Assembly (NCBI RefSeq): GCF_947179165.1
Contig: NC_077243.1
Location: 47,632,501-47,696,500 of the forward strand
Direction: 5' to 3'
Length of the DNA: 64,000 nucleotides
Source of the DNA: Solanum dulcamara
Taxonomy: Eukaryota; Streptophyta; Magnoliopsida; Solanales; Solanaceae
Shown: piece after piece, positions 24,694 to 37,372 of the stretch
How positions within the stretch are numbered: position 1 is the stretch's first letter
Layout of the letters: each line of letters opens with the position of its first letter
Translations under genes and position numbers: made by a program
Notes under the pieces: generated by a model
The model's input: only the letters and a program-made list of their open reading frames with translations
What the model was told of the DNA's origin: nothing
Database searches by the model: none

Positions 24694-26162
24694 TTTTTTT
24701 TTATAAAATTTTCATCTTATATATATAAAAGTAAACTGACGAGTACAAGGAGGGGGACGTGAAAGGCCTTACCTCCAAAAATAAAATGGAAGATATGTAA
24801 TGAGAGGACTCCTCTCGACTAGGAAGATCAAGTATAGGAAACTAGTTCTATTCAACTAAGGTACAGAACCTAGCTAAATTGAAGAAAATCAAGTATACCC
24901 AATTTCCTTTGCATGGGTCGAGATCGGTCGTATCTTCTTTGATGCTCGACTACCATTTCCGAGAATCCATTCGGGCTTTACATTCTTGGGTCCATATAAT
25001 AGCTAGCATACAAGTTGTTGAAAGTTGTTAAAATTCGGATTTTGCCAAAGAAGAAGAAACAAAGGGGTTCCATGACAATCGGCTATCTTTTTCAAGGTCG
25101 CTCGACTAACGTCTCCGATTCTCCGTTCGGGCTGAAATTTCTTGGGCTCTACAATTGTTGTAGTTGCTGTATTCCTGCAAAATTTGGAGCATTTTTGATG
25201 ATGTATACTATTGCTCCTCTTGAGAGTTACTGTTCTGCATGCAACATCGGCTGTCTTTTTCAATGTCGCTCGACTAATGTCTCCGGTTATCCGTTCGAGC
25301 TGAAATTTCTTGGGCTCAACCATCTTTGGGGATGCTATTATCCTGCAAAATTTGGACGATTTTGGATGTTGCATGATGCATGTTGTTGAGGGCTGATGGC
25401 TGCTGCTGAGGTTTGTTTCTGGCATCTGCTTCTCCTTAGTTTTGACAAACTTGTTGCAAGGAACAGCTCCTCTTATTTTTGATCCAGGGATCTTGCTGAA
25501 TCTGTAGAGCTGCATGTCTGCAAGTTGTTCAAATTATCACAGCTGGAGTGTGTTGTGAATCTGTACTGATAAACAGACAAACACAGATGGCTCAAGAGGT
25601 GCAATTTCAGGTTGGTAGGAGTTGTTGAGAGGTGTTCCTGATGAATGCTTTTGTATTGTTGTAACTGTTGTAATCTTGGAAGAGGCTGGAATGTTGTTCC
25701 TGCTATAGTTTGTAACCTGCACAGAAATAGAAACAAAAGGCAAAATCTGGAAAACAATTCTGTCACCCCAAAAAGAAGCACTTCCCTTATGGCTCCTCCT
25801 GTTGTTACTGATGTAGAAAAATTCCAGAATGTGTAATGTGATGTATCTGCACAGACCAGCAAACAAAAACAAAAAACAAGAACTTGAATGTGTCCCATAT
25901 GTGTTGCAAGGAAAACAGCCTGGGCTTCCAATCAAGATTCCTATACCTGTTAAGCCAAGAAGGAAGAGAAGACAAAATATAAACTACTCTACTCCTTACC
26001 TCTAAAGTTAGACTGGTTATTTTAAGAAAATAATAAAGATAGTAATAAGGAAGGGAGATTTTCCTTTTGCCAGGAGTTCTAACTATGACATCTTCAAGGT
26101 ATTTATAGCTATGCATAGACAAAACCATGTTGAAGTTTGAGTTAGAACCAAAATGGAATGAG
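24694..26162 (-). other. LINE 3' untranslated region and poly(A) end
   Basis: The region runs from the ORF2 stop at 26163 to the poly(A) run. It contains a tandem, diverged repeat of about 168 bp (24905-25375). A minus-strand frame stays open across two copies at 25515-25003 (170 codons), with 'VEPKKFQ..R..GD.SRATLKK.AD' in each copy. Without a start context or known relatives I treat the frame as incidental, but it is unusually long for a UTR. Confidence 0.65.
24905..25375 (-). repeat. Tandem ~168-bp repeat in the LINE 3' UTR
   Basis: Copies at about 25083-25200 and 25251-25370 share 'cgctcgactaaygtctccg', 'gctgaaatttcttgggctc' and 'cctgcaaaatttgga'. A third, poorer copy is at about 24925-25000 ('atgctcgactaccatttccg', 'attcgggctttacattcttgg'). 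Confidence 0.75.
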
Positions 26163-29100
26163 TTAGGGAGGTTTCTTGATTCTCCTGAGTTTCTTTCTTC
26201 TGAAAGAAGGCATTTCCAGCTTGTCCATCTCAAGGTATGTCTTAGCTTGTTTGGGGAGATCATGCACAGTGAAATAGAGTTCAGGAGATTTACATTTGTG
26301 GCTGTGTTTGGATAAGACATCAGCTGTGTAGTTTGCTTCTCTAAGGATGTGTTTACAGCTGAAAGTTTGGAATTGGTTGATGATGTTGTTTAAATTGTCC
26401 AGCAGCTCCTTTATTGACCAAGGGGGTTTTGCTTCTTGTTGTAACCACCTGATTAGGAGTTGAGAATCTACCTCTAACTCTACCTGTAAATAACCAAGAT
26501 GAGTACACCAAGATAGACCAAAGATAGCAGCCCTGATTTCTGCTTGGTTGTTAGTTCCTTCCCCCAATGGAACTGCATAGGCAAAGATAAGGTCACTATG
26601 AGTATTTTTAAGTATTCCTCCTCCACCAATGTTGCCTGTGTTGTTAAGGGCACTACCATCTGTATTTAGCTTTACCATGTGATCACCTGGTTTGATCCAG
26701 CATACAGGGGTAATTTTGGTGTCATGGTAGCATTGTTCCACTGAAATGACTAGGTCCTTCCAGTTATTTGGCCATTCAATATAAGGAAAAGCTGTGATGA
26801 GCAGGTTAGAGATGTCTTTATAGACAGAAAATTTGACTCTTGAAAGGTTAGATTTCTTCCCACCATATTTGGAAGCACATCTATTCTTCCATAAGTTCCA
26901 ACAAATGAAGACAGGGATTGCTTGTAACAGGAGTTTATGTGCTTCATTCTTGTATTTAGATGTCCACCATCTCATAAGTATATTTCTAAGAGGTGTGTAA
27001 TCCTTTTTTATGCCCAAAGAATCAGCAAACACCCTCCAAGTATTCTTGGCAAAGGTTCCTGCAACAAAGGTGTGATCAATGGTGTCTTGGCCAGGTCTAT
27101 CACAACAATGGCACTGAGAGGGGGCTTTGCCAAAGCTAGTTATTTTCTCATTGGTAGGTAATTTCCTTCTAAGAGCTCTCCAAACAAGAAAGGAGCATTT
27201 GAAAGGTATTAGTTGGTGCCAAGTACATGCATTCAGCATAGTATTTGTCCTCTTATCTCTAATGAGCTCCCAGGCAGAAGAACAACTGAACTCCCTATTG
27301 GTATTAGGAATCCAGCATGGATGGTCCTGTTTGAGAGGATGGTAGCTGAATTGAGTTGCTAAAATGTTAGGAACAAACTGAGGAGGGGCTTTTTGGATAA
27401 TGAGATCAACATTCCATTGGCCATTAGTTAGAAAAGCTTAAACTTGGGTGTGGTTAAACCTACAGCTGTTAGCAGAAAAGTGAGCTAAAGGGCCAACACC
27501 TAGCCAGTTGTCCCACCAAAAAAGGCAAGAGCCAGACTTAATTTGCCACTGAATGTGAGGCTCAATGTTGTATTTGTTGTTCATGAGGTGCTTCCAAATT
27601 AAGGACTGACCAGTGTCCCACTTTTTTGTAATAATATTGGCCCTCTGACAGTATTTGGATTTAAGGAATTCTCCCCACAAGGTGTTCTTGGTTCTAAGGG
27701 TCCACCACTGCTTGTATTGAAAAGATTTAACCACATCAGTGATTTGTCTAAACCCTATGCCCCCTTCATCATAAGGATAGCTAAGGTTCTTCCATGAGGA
27801 CCAGTGGTACTTCCTCTTGTCATTTTTCCATCCCCAGAAGAAGTTAGCAGTGATGCTCTGAATCTGCTTGATAATGGTTGAGAGAGGGATGCTGGCTGAA
27901 AGCAAATGTATTGGCATGGCTTAAATAACATGCTTCACAAGAATAGCTCTACCCCCATAGCTCAGGATTTTAGCATGCCAACCAGTGATCCTGCTTACAA
28001 CTTTTGCAATAAGATTAGAGTAGTAAATAACTCGTTGCCTACCAATATAAATAGGACATCCCAAGTATGTTATAGGACTACTCTTTTGGTTGAAACCAGT
28101 GATACTCTTGATTCTCAGTACAGTAGACTTGAAAGCATTGGAGGGAACCATGAAATGACTTTTTTGCTTGTTAATCAATTGTCCAGAAACTCTTTCATAG
28201 GTAGTTAATGCTTCCATAATGAGAGCTAAGGTGTGCCTTCTTCCAGAAGTAAAGATGATGATATCATCTGCAAAACTCAGATGATTGATCTGAGGTCCCT
28301 TTTTTGCCATAAAGAAACCATGGAATTGGGAATGCTGATGAAGATTATTCAGTAGTCTGGACAGCACTTCAGCACCTAGGATAAATAAAGCAGGGGAGAG
28401 AGGATCACCTTGTTTGAGACCCCTTGTGGAGTGAAAGAAACCATGTCTTGAACCATTGACTATAACAGAGTACCAGTTATCAGCCATGATTCTCCAAACC
28501 ATGTCAATGAAAGTTTCTTTAAACCCCATTCTTCTCATCACAAGACAAGTGTAATTCCAAGAGACCCTATCATAAGCCTTGGTCATGTCAAGTTTTATCA
28601 CAACATTGCCTCCAATATTTGGTTTTTTGATCTGGTAGATTATTTCCTGGGCCAGCATTATATTTTCAGAGATGTTTCTATTCTTGACAAAGCCAGATTG
28701 GTTCAAGGAAATGAGGTTGGGAAGAATAGGAGAAAGTCTTAGGTAGAGGAGTTTGGAAATGATTTTGTTAGTGAAGTTGCTAAGGCTTATGGGTCTGAAC
28801 TCAGAGATTTTTGTAGGATGATTTACTTTTGGGAGTAGAACCAAACAAGTATGGGTGAAATATTTAGGCATAGTTTGTCCACAAAAGAAGGATGTGATCA
28901 CTTTAAGAAGGTCTTCTTTGATGATGTCCCAGCACACCTGAAAGAAAGTTCCATTCATCCCATCAGGTCCAGCAGCAGAGTAAGGATTCATAGTAAAAAC
29001 AGCAGTTTTCACTTCTTCCATAGTAGGCATGGCTTGTAAATCTTCATTGTCTTTGTCAGTCACCATTGTAGGGATTCAATGGAGTGTCTACTGTTGGATG

Positions 29101-30323
29101 TGCTCCTCTTTTCCAGTAAAAATTTGTTGGAAATATTCACAAGCAGCATCAGCTATCTCTTTATCACCTTGCACCCAAGAGCCTTCTTCATTTTGGATCC
29201 TGTGGATGTAAAGCTTTCTTCTCTTGCCTCTGATGAGAGCATGAAAGTAGCTAGAGTTCCTGTCACCTTCTTTGAACCAATGAAGTTGAGACTTTTGTCT
29301 GAGGATAGAATCCTCCATCTTTATGTATCTAATGTACTCAGCATTGATAGCATGCAGTTGAGACCTATTTTCATTGGTGTTTATACTGATCAGATTCTCT
29401 TCAGCTTGTCTAGCCTTCTCCTCATATTCTTTGACTTTAGCATAGATGTCTCTAAATTGATTTCTTAACCAGCAGCTAAGAGTAGCAGTAAGTCTTTTTA
29501 TTTTCTGATGAAAATTCAACATTGGATTTCCTTTAGAAGGTCTGCTCCAGCAATTCTTGACAGTATCTATGAAAGAAGGTTGCTCAGGCCAGCAGTTCAG
29601 GAATTTGAAATACTTGATGGGGTTGTGTTGTTGGTCAATCATTTCTAAGAGCAAGGGGCAGTGATCAGAACCCACAGAAGGAAGATGAGTAATGCTGGTA
29701 TGGGGCATGGTCTCTAGCCAGTTATCATTAACCATCCCTCTATCAAGTCTCTTCCAAATTCTAAAGTTGATACCCCTCAGGTTGGACCAGGTGTATTTCT
29801 GACCTGAGAAACCAAGGTCTTGAAGACCTGAAGCCTCAATAATGCTAATGAACTCAAAACTCTTTCTCATATTATAGGTGACACCCCCTAATTTTTCTTC
29901 AGGGTCTACAATAACATTAAAGTCTCCTATAGTGCACCATGGATTGGATGTAGTAGACTGCTGTAGAAGGCTATCCCATAAAGGTCTTCTGAGATGATCT
30001 TTACATTTAGCATAGACAAAGGTAGTGATGAATTGATTTGGGATCATGGCATGATTGAGCTCACAAGTGATTAGTTGCTCATCATTCTCCAAAATCTTGC
30101 AATTCACATCTTTGGTCCAGAAAATCCAAATCTTACCATTGGGATTGTGGATGGCATGGTCCATATTGAGCTAGTTTCTGAAGTATTATAACTGAGAGTT
30201 ATCAGAAAAAGGTTCCATTAGAGCTATAACAGAAATTTGATGGATATTTTTGAGAAGTTTTATTCTATCTATGGCTCCTTGGGTATTAATACCCCTTATA
30301 TTCCAGCTAAGGGTACTAATCAT
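26163..30323 (-). pseudogene. LINE ORF2: endonuclease, RT, zf-RVT, RNase H
   Basis: One reading frame of 1,387 codons runs from ATG 30323 (MISTLSWNIRGIN) to 26163. The apurinic-type endonuclease (about residues 1-230) shows WNIRG, 'WCTIGDFNVI' and 'SDHCPLLLE'. Reverse transcriptase (about 440-720) shows 'SAAGPDGMNGTFFQ', 'FRPISLSNF', 'KLDMTKAYDRVSW', 'GLKQGDPLSP' and FADD. The zf-RVT segment (about 1020-1075) has 'FLVWRALRRKLPT' and CHCCDRPGQDTIDH. RNase H (about 1210-1350) keeps its acids: 'LNTDGSAL', 'NQAEIRA', 'EVDSQ', 'ANYTADVLSK'. Stops at 30186, 30171, 29088, 29076, 27921 and 27438 interrupt it; no frameshift was found. The protein would nick target DNA and copy the RNA, and catalytic residues are all still present. 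Confidence 0.9.
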
Positions 30324-33300
30324 TGAGAAATTCTTGAAGTATGGGACCTGGTACTTGGTCTACCTGTGGGGGCAGTCTTTGTAGAAATTTTTGCCTTGTT
30401 GCTAAATCTGGTCCTATGTATCCCTCTAGGAGATAGACCTTGTGAACTAGCCGCCTGTTGGATGTCTTCCTCATATATATTCTCAGAAGAGGGGTTGATG
30501 GTTTTGATTAAATGCTCACTTATAATATCATCTTCCTCCTGATCATGCAAGGGCTGATAATTATTATCTTCTTCATTTTCTGAATCACATACATCATACT
30601 CATCAATAGGGTCCTGTATGTTGGTGTTGAAGGTGAAGTGATCTGTATCTACCTCTGGAGTTTGAAAAGGGGTGATATCTATACCCACCTGATCATCATC
30701 AAGTACAAATTATTGACATCCCTGTTCACTTTGCTGCATTGCAACACTGTTAGTTAAAGGAGTTTGGCATTTCTCAGAAAGGTTTGTTTTCTTTTTGATA
30801 GCCTCTCTCCTTTTCTTGCTTAACTTATTCTTTTTAGCATTAGAGTCTTTGCCACTACTACTTGCAGTGGATCCCAAATCCTTGGCCATATAGCCTAAGA
30901 TGTTTTGCATGGTAGAATCATCAGTAGGGGGATCTCTTCTGATGGATTCAGTATTTGGTATGTCATTTTGAGCCTTGTGTGCAGGGTTAGCAGGGGCTGT
31001 AAGGTCACTCCTAAGGTCAGTGATATTCTCATGCAAAACATGAGACAAGATCCCTCCCCTTTTGGGTTCCCCATCCTATAGATTAGTGGGGTTCTCCATT
31101 ACTCCTCCAACCCTTCCTCCATCAACTACACAGCCAACAGCAGCAGAGATATGATGTGGGGGTGTAAGGGGTATGGGGAGTAATAAGTCAATACCTGCAT
31201 TCCTTGTTACATTTCTCCCTTGAGTAGTACCTTGTTGTTGAATTATGGTGTTTTCCTGCATTTTTGCTGAATTCTTCAAAGTGGAATTCCTTTGGTTACT
31301 TGGTTCTCCTGCATCTTGGTTATTGGTTTGATCCTGGGTAACAAGATCAACATAATTATTGGAAGTATAAATAGGAGTAGAGGGCTTACCTGGACCTGTG
31401 ATGTTTTGCTGAGGTTTATCAACTCCCCTGTTCTGCTGTGGTTGAATAGAGCTGATCACATTTGTTTGTTGGGGCTTGTTTTTTCCCTTAGACTGTTTCT
31501 TCCTCTGAACTTGCCACAACAGTTCTTTTGCATTGTCAACTGTTTGTTGTGGCTGAGCAGGAGCATCTTTTACAGATGTATTGATATTTGTGTCATTATG
31601 ATCCTTGGTTAGCATGCCCTTCTTGTTTTTGTTCATTTTTGCTGTTTCTTCTTCTTTTTTTTTTTGTTCTTCATCCCTTCTTTGAATATTACAAACATGT
31701 ATCAAGTGACCCTGATGTTTGCAATACATGCAGTAATCAGGTACATTTTCATATAAAATAGCTTGTCACCTCCCTAGAGTTTTATCAGTTTTTTCATATC
31801 CCAGCCAAACATGGGGAGGTATTTTATTGGTGAGGTTCACTTGAAGTCTCACCTTGGCTATGCTTCCCCTTGTTTTTTGTATGGAAGCAGTGTCTAGATA
31901 AAGTACCTTCCCTACAGAGGCTAGCAGGGCAGTGGTGAACTCCATGTTATAACAATGCCAAGGTAGTTCTAGTAAGGCTACCCAGATTGGCACTATTGGG
32001 GTTTCTTCATCCGGTTTAAAAGTAGGTGTCCATGTCTGAATCCTCATGAGTTGGCCCTCTATTGTCATTCTCTGTTTGATCCAGACAGTATTGTAATCCA
32101 ACTCATTTTCCAAGTCAATGCAGACATGTCTAGCATTGAAATGAGCAATTTTTACACCTCTTGAGAGCTGAGTTTGAATGATAAAGCTCCTTCTTATCAA
32201 CTCTATCTTTGGCATGGTGTGGGTAAATTTGCCAACCAAGGTGTATTTGCATCTTTGAGCTAGTTTGTGCATAAAGTCTTCTTTTTCAAAAAACACAACA
32301 GGCAGGCCCTGTTTGGTTGTGTATTCAGGGGTGGCTAATTCAATAGGAGCCTCATTCTTTACTTGATTATTTTTGAGTTTGGCAGCAAAGGTCTGAACTA
32401 CAGTGTAAGGGGCAGGCTGAAGGACCTGGTCCTTTAAGTTGGGAAAAATATTTTTCTGGGGGTTTTGGTTAGTGGAATTTGGTTGAGGTTGGGTATTGAC
32501 TGATTTAGTTCCAATATGTCTAGGACCAACATTAGCATAGCTGGTGGGCACCTTAGGTTGGCTATTTTGAACCTGGATGTCAAAATTACTAGACACCTTA
32601 GGGAAGCTATTGTGGGTGGTGGTAGGCTATTGAGTGTGTAGCTGGTTGCTAGTTTGAGGAATAGAATTGTTAGGCATTTTGGTAGAAATTTCAGGGCTGC
32701 TTTTAGAATTGATTTTGGTATGATCAGTGCCCTACAAGGAGTTACCTACAACATTACTAGGGATTACATTTGCATTAGGTTGCAAAAGAACTCCACTGGA
32801 TTTCAAATTGGCAGTCTCAGAGTATATCAAGTTGGAAGGATTGGTCTTACCTTGAAGGTCTGTAACATTAGCACTGTTACATTGTTGTGAAGTTCCTGAG
32901 GCATGTTTATCATTTTTGGAAAAAGGATGCATCGACTTTGCATTATCAATTGTGTGCATATCATCCTTTAGTTGATTGAATTGACCATATTGTTGATATT
33001 GGTCTTGAACCAATGTGTGTTCTTCAGCTTGATTATCAGTGAAAATGTGCATATCACCTTGACGAGTGTCTCGACGACTTTTTGAACTTGAATTTTTTGT
33101 TGATGATTCGAGACACCTCTTGTGGATGGGAAGTTGCGCATTGCCCTTAGGGACATTTTGGATTTGATCTTGTGACAAATGGTTCGCCAGAGCTCCGGCC
33201 CTGGCACTCTGACAGTGACTCTGTTGATTTGGCAAATTCGATCTAATTTGAGAGGATTTGATTCCTTCTCTAGTGTTTGTGAGTTGCTGGTGGGGTGTAT

Positions 33301-33874
33301 TTGTATCAATGAAATGCCCCGTTTTGCATTAGTTTCCACCTGAAAATGTCACCTGAGCTCCGGCAACCTCGCCGGTACCATCATCCCCAATGATTTCACC
33401 GTCTATTTGGGTTGAAATTTTGGTGGTAGGAGCGCCATGAGATGGGGAACAAACCCCAGGGGGTCCGCCTTCTCGAATGTCGCTGGAGCCCCTTCGAATA
33501 TGAAGGCTCAACTCTGGCGACTCTGTGATGTTTCTCTCAGGAGTCGCCTGATCAGTGCTCTCAAATGGTGCGGTGGTTTGATCCAATTTTTAGACTGTAT
33601 GTAGTCCAAAAGATAAGGAATCATCTACCATAGTTCTTGATACTCGAATCAAACCATGTTTTTGAAAATTGACGATCTTGTGTGCAATTCTCAGCTCCTC
33701 TTCAGAGACAGTGATTGCATCAATATTTTGTTGACCGATCGATTATTGTTGATTCAAACCAGCTTCACTTGAAATTGCAGTATTATTTTGCAGATGCAGA
33801 GTGTCATTAGCTGGTTATGTTTGATGATCTATATTCGGTGGCCATGGGAGCTTCACCGGTGGCGGTGAAGCCAT
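30320..33874 (-). pseudogene. LINE ORF1: DUF4283 and zinc-knuckle protein
   Basis: One frame of about 1,185 codons starts at ATG 33874 (MASPPPVKLPWPPN) and ends with TGA at 30320. A disordered N-terminal part comes first; then the DUF4283 domain lies at about 32300-31790 on the minus strand ('FTHTMPKIELIRRSFI', 'VPIWVALLELPWHCYN', 'SVGKVLYLDTAS'). A CCHC knuckle follows (CMYCKHQGHLIHVC, 31731-31690), then a basic, Q/N-rich tail. Stops occur in frame at 33815, 33743, 33590, 33329, 32732, 32627, 31766, 31076 and 30710; no frameshift. The protein would bind element RNA. Its last codon and stop overlap the ORF2 start as ATGA (30323-30320). Confidence 0.88.
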
Positions 33875-33947
33875 TCAAAACTGACCGGAGATGAACAGTG
33901 TGAGATAGAGAGGGAGGAGATGACCGTTAGAGATGACCGTTGCTTTT
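33875..33947 (-). promoter_or_regulatory. LINE 5' untranslated region
   Basis: Between the ORF1 start and the target duplication lie 73 bases that are GA-rich on the plus strand, with a short repeat gatgaccgtt (33918 and 33932). L1-type elements carry an internal promoter here. That it reaches the target duplication implies a complete 5' end, although 73 bases is short. Confidence 0.55.
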
Positions 33948-33964
33948 TATATATAGTTATGGTT
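33948..33964. repeat. LINE target site duplication, right copy
   Basis: tatatatagttatggtt, identical to the left copy. The host transposase frame resumes directly after it. Confidence 0.9.
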
Positions 33965-36900
33965 CATTTGTATGGTAATAGATTTAAGCCTAGATATTTT
34001 GTATGGGTTGATCATGCAGAAATAGATGGATTGAATAATATATTTTATAATCTGTTTCCCGTGGATGAATATAATATGCTAGCACCACATGGTCAAATTA
34101 GGGTTGAACATGATAGAGTTCAACATGATATATTTCAACATGATAGAGTTCATGAAATGGTCAATGATGTTTTTGGGGTTCAAGGTGGGATGGAACCCAA
34201 ACTATATTTTGATGAAACTCCTAATGAAAAAGCAAGACGCTTCTCTCAATAATTAGAAGAGGCTAGTCATCCACTATGTGAAGGGAGTCCACATTCTGCT
34301 TTGTCAATTGCAGTTAGGTTAATGAATATTAAATCATATTAGAGTGTTCCTCATGCGGCTATGGACTCAATGGTTGATTTTTTGGGTGAACTAGTTAATC
34401 TTGAGTTTAACATATCTAAGAACTTTTATCAGGCAAAGAGATTGGTTTCCAAGTTAGGATTGTCTTATGACAGAATTCATTGTTGTGTTAATGGATGCAT
34501 GTTGTTCTACAAGACTGATAGTGAATTAGAAAATTATAAGTTTTGTAGACAAGCTCGTTATAAGAGGACTCCTACTAGAAAGATGATCCCAATTAAGGTG
34601 ATGCATTATTTACCTTTTATTCCTAGATTAAAGAGGTTGTATGCATCGATGAGGTATGCTCCATATATGATATGGCATCGTGAATATATAAGGCCGCCGG
34701 GTGTCTTATCTCATCCATCTAATGGAGAAGCATGGAAACATTTTGATAACATGTATCCTGATTTTGCTAGTGAACCAAGAAATGTAAGATTGGGGTTGTG
34801 TGCAGATGTCTTCACACCATTCTCTAATGATGTCTTACCTTATTCTTGTTGGCCTGTATTTCTTACCCCATACAACCTTCCTCCTAAAATGTTCATGACA
34901 AGTCCGTACATCTTTCTAAGATGTGTTATTCCAGGTCCTGGTAATCCTAAAAGTTTGATTGATGTCTATCTACAGCCATTGATAGATGAGCTTAAACAAT
35001 TGTGGTTTAAAGGCGTAGTGACTTATGATATACTAAGCAGAATTATGTGTGCTGCTTTAATGTGGACTATTAATGATTTTCCTGCATATGGGATGTTGTT
35101 TGGTTGGATGACTGCTGAAAAGTTTGTTTGTCCTCATTGCATAGAAAATAGTAAGGTATTCACCTTAAAGCATGGCAGAAAAAATTCATGGTTTGATTGT
35201 CATCGTCAGTTCTTGCTAATGAACCATGAGTTTAGAAAGATGAAACATGCATTAAAAAAATAGGGTTGAAAATGACCCTCCACCTCCATCACTGACAGGA
35301 GATCAAATTTGGGAGAGAGTTTCTTAATTGCCTAAAGTTACAGAAACTCCACCATCTATACTTCTTGGATATGGTGTTGAACATAATTAGAACAAACAGA
35401 GCATATTTTGGGAGTTGTCGTATTGGAAGAATAATATCCTATGACATAATCTTGATGTGATGCATATTGAGAAAAATTATTTTGACAATTTGTTTAACAC
35501 AGTGATGGATGTTAAGGGCAAGACAAAAGACAACACAAGAGCTAGAATGGACTTAAAGGAATATTGTAGGAAAAAAGAATTGTGGTTGCAAGAACTATAA
35601 AATGGTAAAATTATCAAGCCTAAAGCCAGTTATTCATTCACATTGGATGAGAAACGTGACATATATGAGTGGGTTAAAAATTTGAGAATGCCAGAGGGAT
35701 ATGCTTCGAATTTGGGTAAGAGGAAAGATATGAATGAAGGAAAGTTGATAGGTATGACAAGCCATGATTGTCATATATTCATGGAAACTTTGATTCCTAT
35801 TTCTTTTAGCCATCTACCTGATAGGATATGGAAGTCAATCACAAAGATAAGTTTTTTCTTTAGAGATTTATGTTCTGAAAAGTTGTTGGAAAGTGCTTTT
35901 GATAAGATGGAGAAAAATATTTATGTTATTACTACAAAGCTGGAGAAGATTTTTCCAGTGGTTTTTTTATGTGATGGAGCATCCTCCGATTCATCTTGTA
36001 AAAGAAGTCCGCCTTAGAGGTCCAGTTCAAATAAGGTGGATATATCCATTTCAGAGGTAATATTTTTTTTATATAAGTAATTAAGTTATTTTTTTATATA
36101 TACTATAATTATTAGTTAACATATATTGATATATACATTCAAAAAAATTGAAAGGTGCAAACAAATAATTAAACAGAGAGGAAAGATTGTAGGATCAATT
36201 GTTCAAGCTCATATTGCGAGAGAAACCGATGACTTTTATTCCTATTACTTTGGGGATGAAGTTCCATGTAGGAGAAATAGGCCTAATCGCAATGATGAAG
36301 GTGATAGTGATCCGATGTTTTCATCGATTTCAATTTTTAATCAAAGTGGTCGAGGATATAAACGGCGTAAAGACGAGGCTTCGCTACTATGGAAAGACAA
36401 TCAGCTGTGACCCATATTCTGCTTAATTGTGCAGAAATTTAGTCATATCTTAAGTAAATGTTAAATTGTATTATCAAATTACATAGTAACAAGTGATTAC
36501 TAACTATCAAAATTGTACATATATATATCAGCTCGTTCGTAAGCACATGGAGCAATGAAACCATATATATGAGGTTTTCCAAATAGATAAAGGATTATGT
36601 AAGTGTGAAAGATTATATTGAATCAATAGGTATAATGTTTTCATTTTATAGTAAATTGTTTTATTTTGAAATCAATTTTTAGGTTTATGATGAATACTCA
36701 CATGTCGAACATTCGCCATTTGTGAGAGAGATCGCACTTAGGCCTGAATCTCATATTCATACAATGAATAAATATTGTGTGAATGGTTTTAAGTTTCAAA
36801 CTGAAGAAGTTATATGCACCAGAAAATCAATAATAGTGGTGTGTGCGTTCAAGGTGATGTCGACGGTAATGGCCAAACTGTAGAATATTATGGTGTCATT

Positions 36901-37350
36901 CAAGAGATTATTGAATTAAGATATTCAGGTTGGCCTTGGTGTAAGTGGTTTGACCCAACACACAGAAGCACAAGGGTGGACCAACAGCATAATATAATTG
37001 AAGTTAAGCACACCAGGCAATAAGGAAGTTATGATACTTTTATTATTGCCCAAAATGCTAAGCAAGTCTATTACGCTCCATATCCATTGCGTAGAGATAA
37101 TGCTGATTGGTGGGTTGTTAATAAGACAAAGCCTGTGGAAAGAATTGAAATTGAGAACGTATTAGATGTGGCATACTAAAATGATTTGTACTTGTTCAAC
37201 AACAAGTTGATGTTGAGTTGGAAACCACACTAGAACATCCTCAAAACATACTAGAAGAGGTTTCCAATGATGAACTTATAATGCCAAATATTGAGGAAGA
37301 AGTAAACGAGGAATATGAATCATTTGAGGAGGAGGAATAGAATGAAAATG
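33965..37350 (+). pseudogene. TNP2 transposase, main part (CACTA 1)
   Basis: The gene continues from 24676. Transposase_21 (about 34361-35560) shows 'IPLKVMHYLPF'-type text (IPIKVMHYLPFIPRLKRLY), 'HPSNGEAWKHFD', 'YPDFASEPRNVRLGLCADVF', 'PGPGNPKSLIDVYLQPLIDELKQLW' and 'CPHC'. 'NLDVMHIEKN' near 35450 follows a frameshift at about 35260. DUF4218 (35790-36060) reads in two frames to a donor site at 36056. DUF4216 is at 36830-37170 ('EYYGVIQEIIELRYSG', 'VYYAPYPLRRDNADWW'). Stops lie at 34250, 34340, 35263, 35327, 35390 and others. An acidic C-terminus (37290-37372) is interrupted by an LTR and resumes at 40222. Inactive. Confidence 0.87.
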
Positions 37351-37372
37351 AATATGAAACAACTGAGGAAGG

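Larger units (their letters stand above)
24694..33947 (-). mobile_element. Full-length L1-type LINE with RNase H
   Basis: The element is bounded by a perfect 17-bp direct repeat, tatatatagttatggtt, at 24677-24693 and 33948-33964. Its poly(A) end appears as a T run at the left (about 24694-24702), so it reads right to left. On that strand a short 5' UTR is followed by ORF1 (33874 to 30320), ORF2 (30323 to 26163) and a 1.46-kb 3' UTR. Total 9,254 bp, longer than the usual 6-7 kb for a plant L1 because ORF1 and the 3' UTR are long. Both ORFs hold in-frame stops but no frameshift. It landed in the CACTA transposase gene. Confidence 0.9.

Noticed and set aside
25473..25935. Overlapping minus-strand frames of 130-150 codons beside the LINE
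   Set aside because: They lie in the LINE 3' UTR, overlap each other in different frames, and show no conserved motif. Treated as incidental.
31292..31612. Plus-strand frame of 106 codons
   Set aside because: It is the complement of the LINE ORF1 tail, which has the recognisable zinc-knuckle protein on the minus strand.
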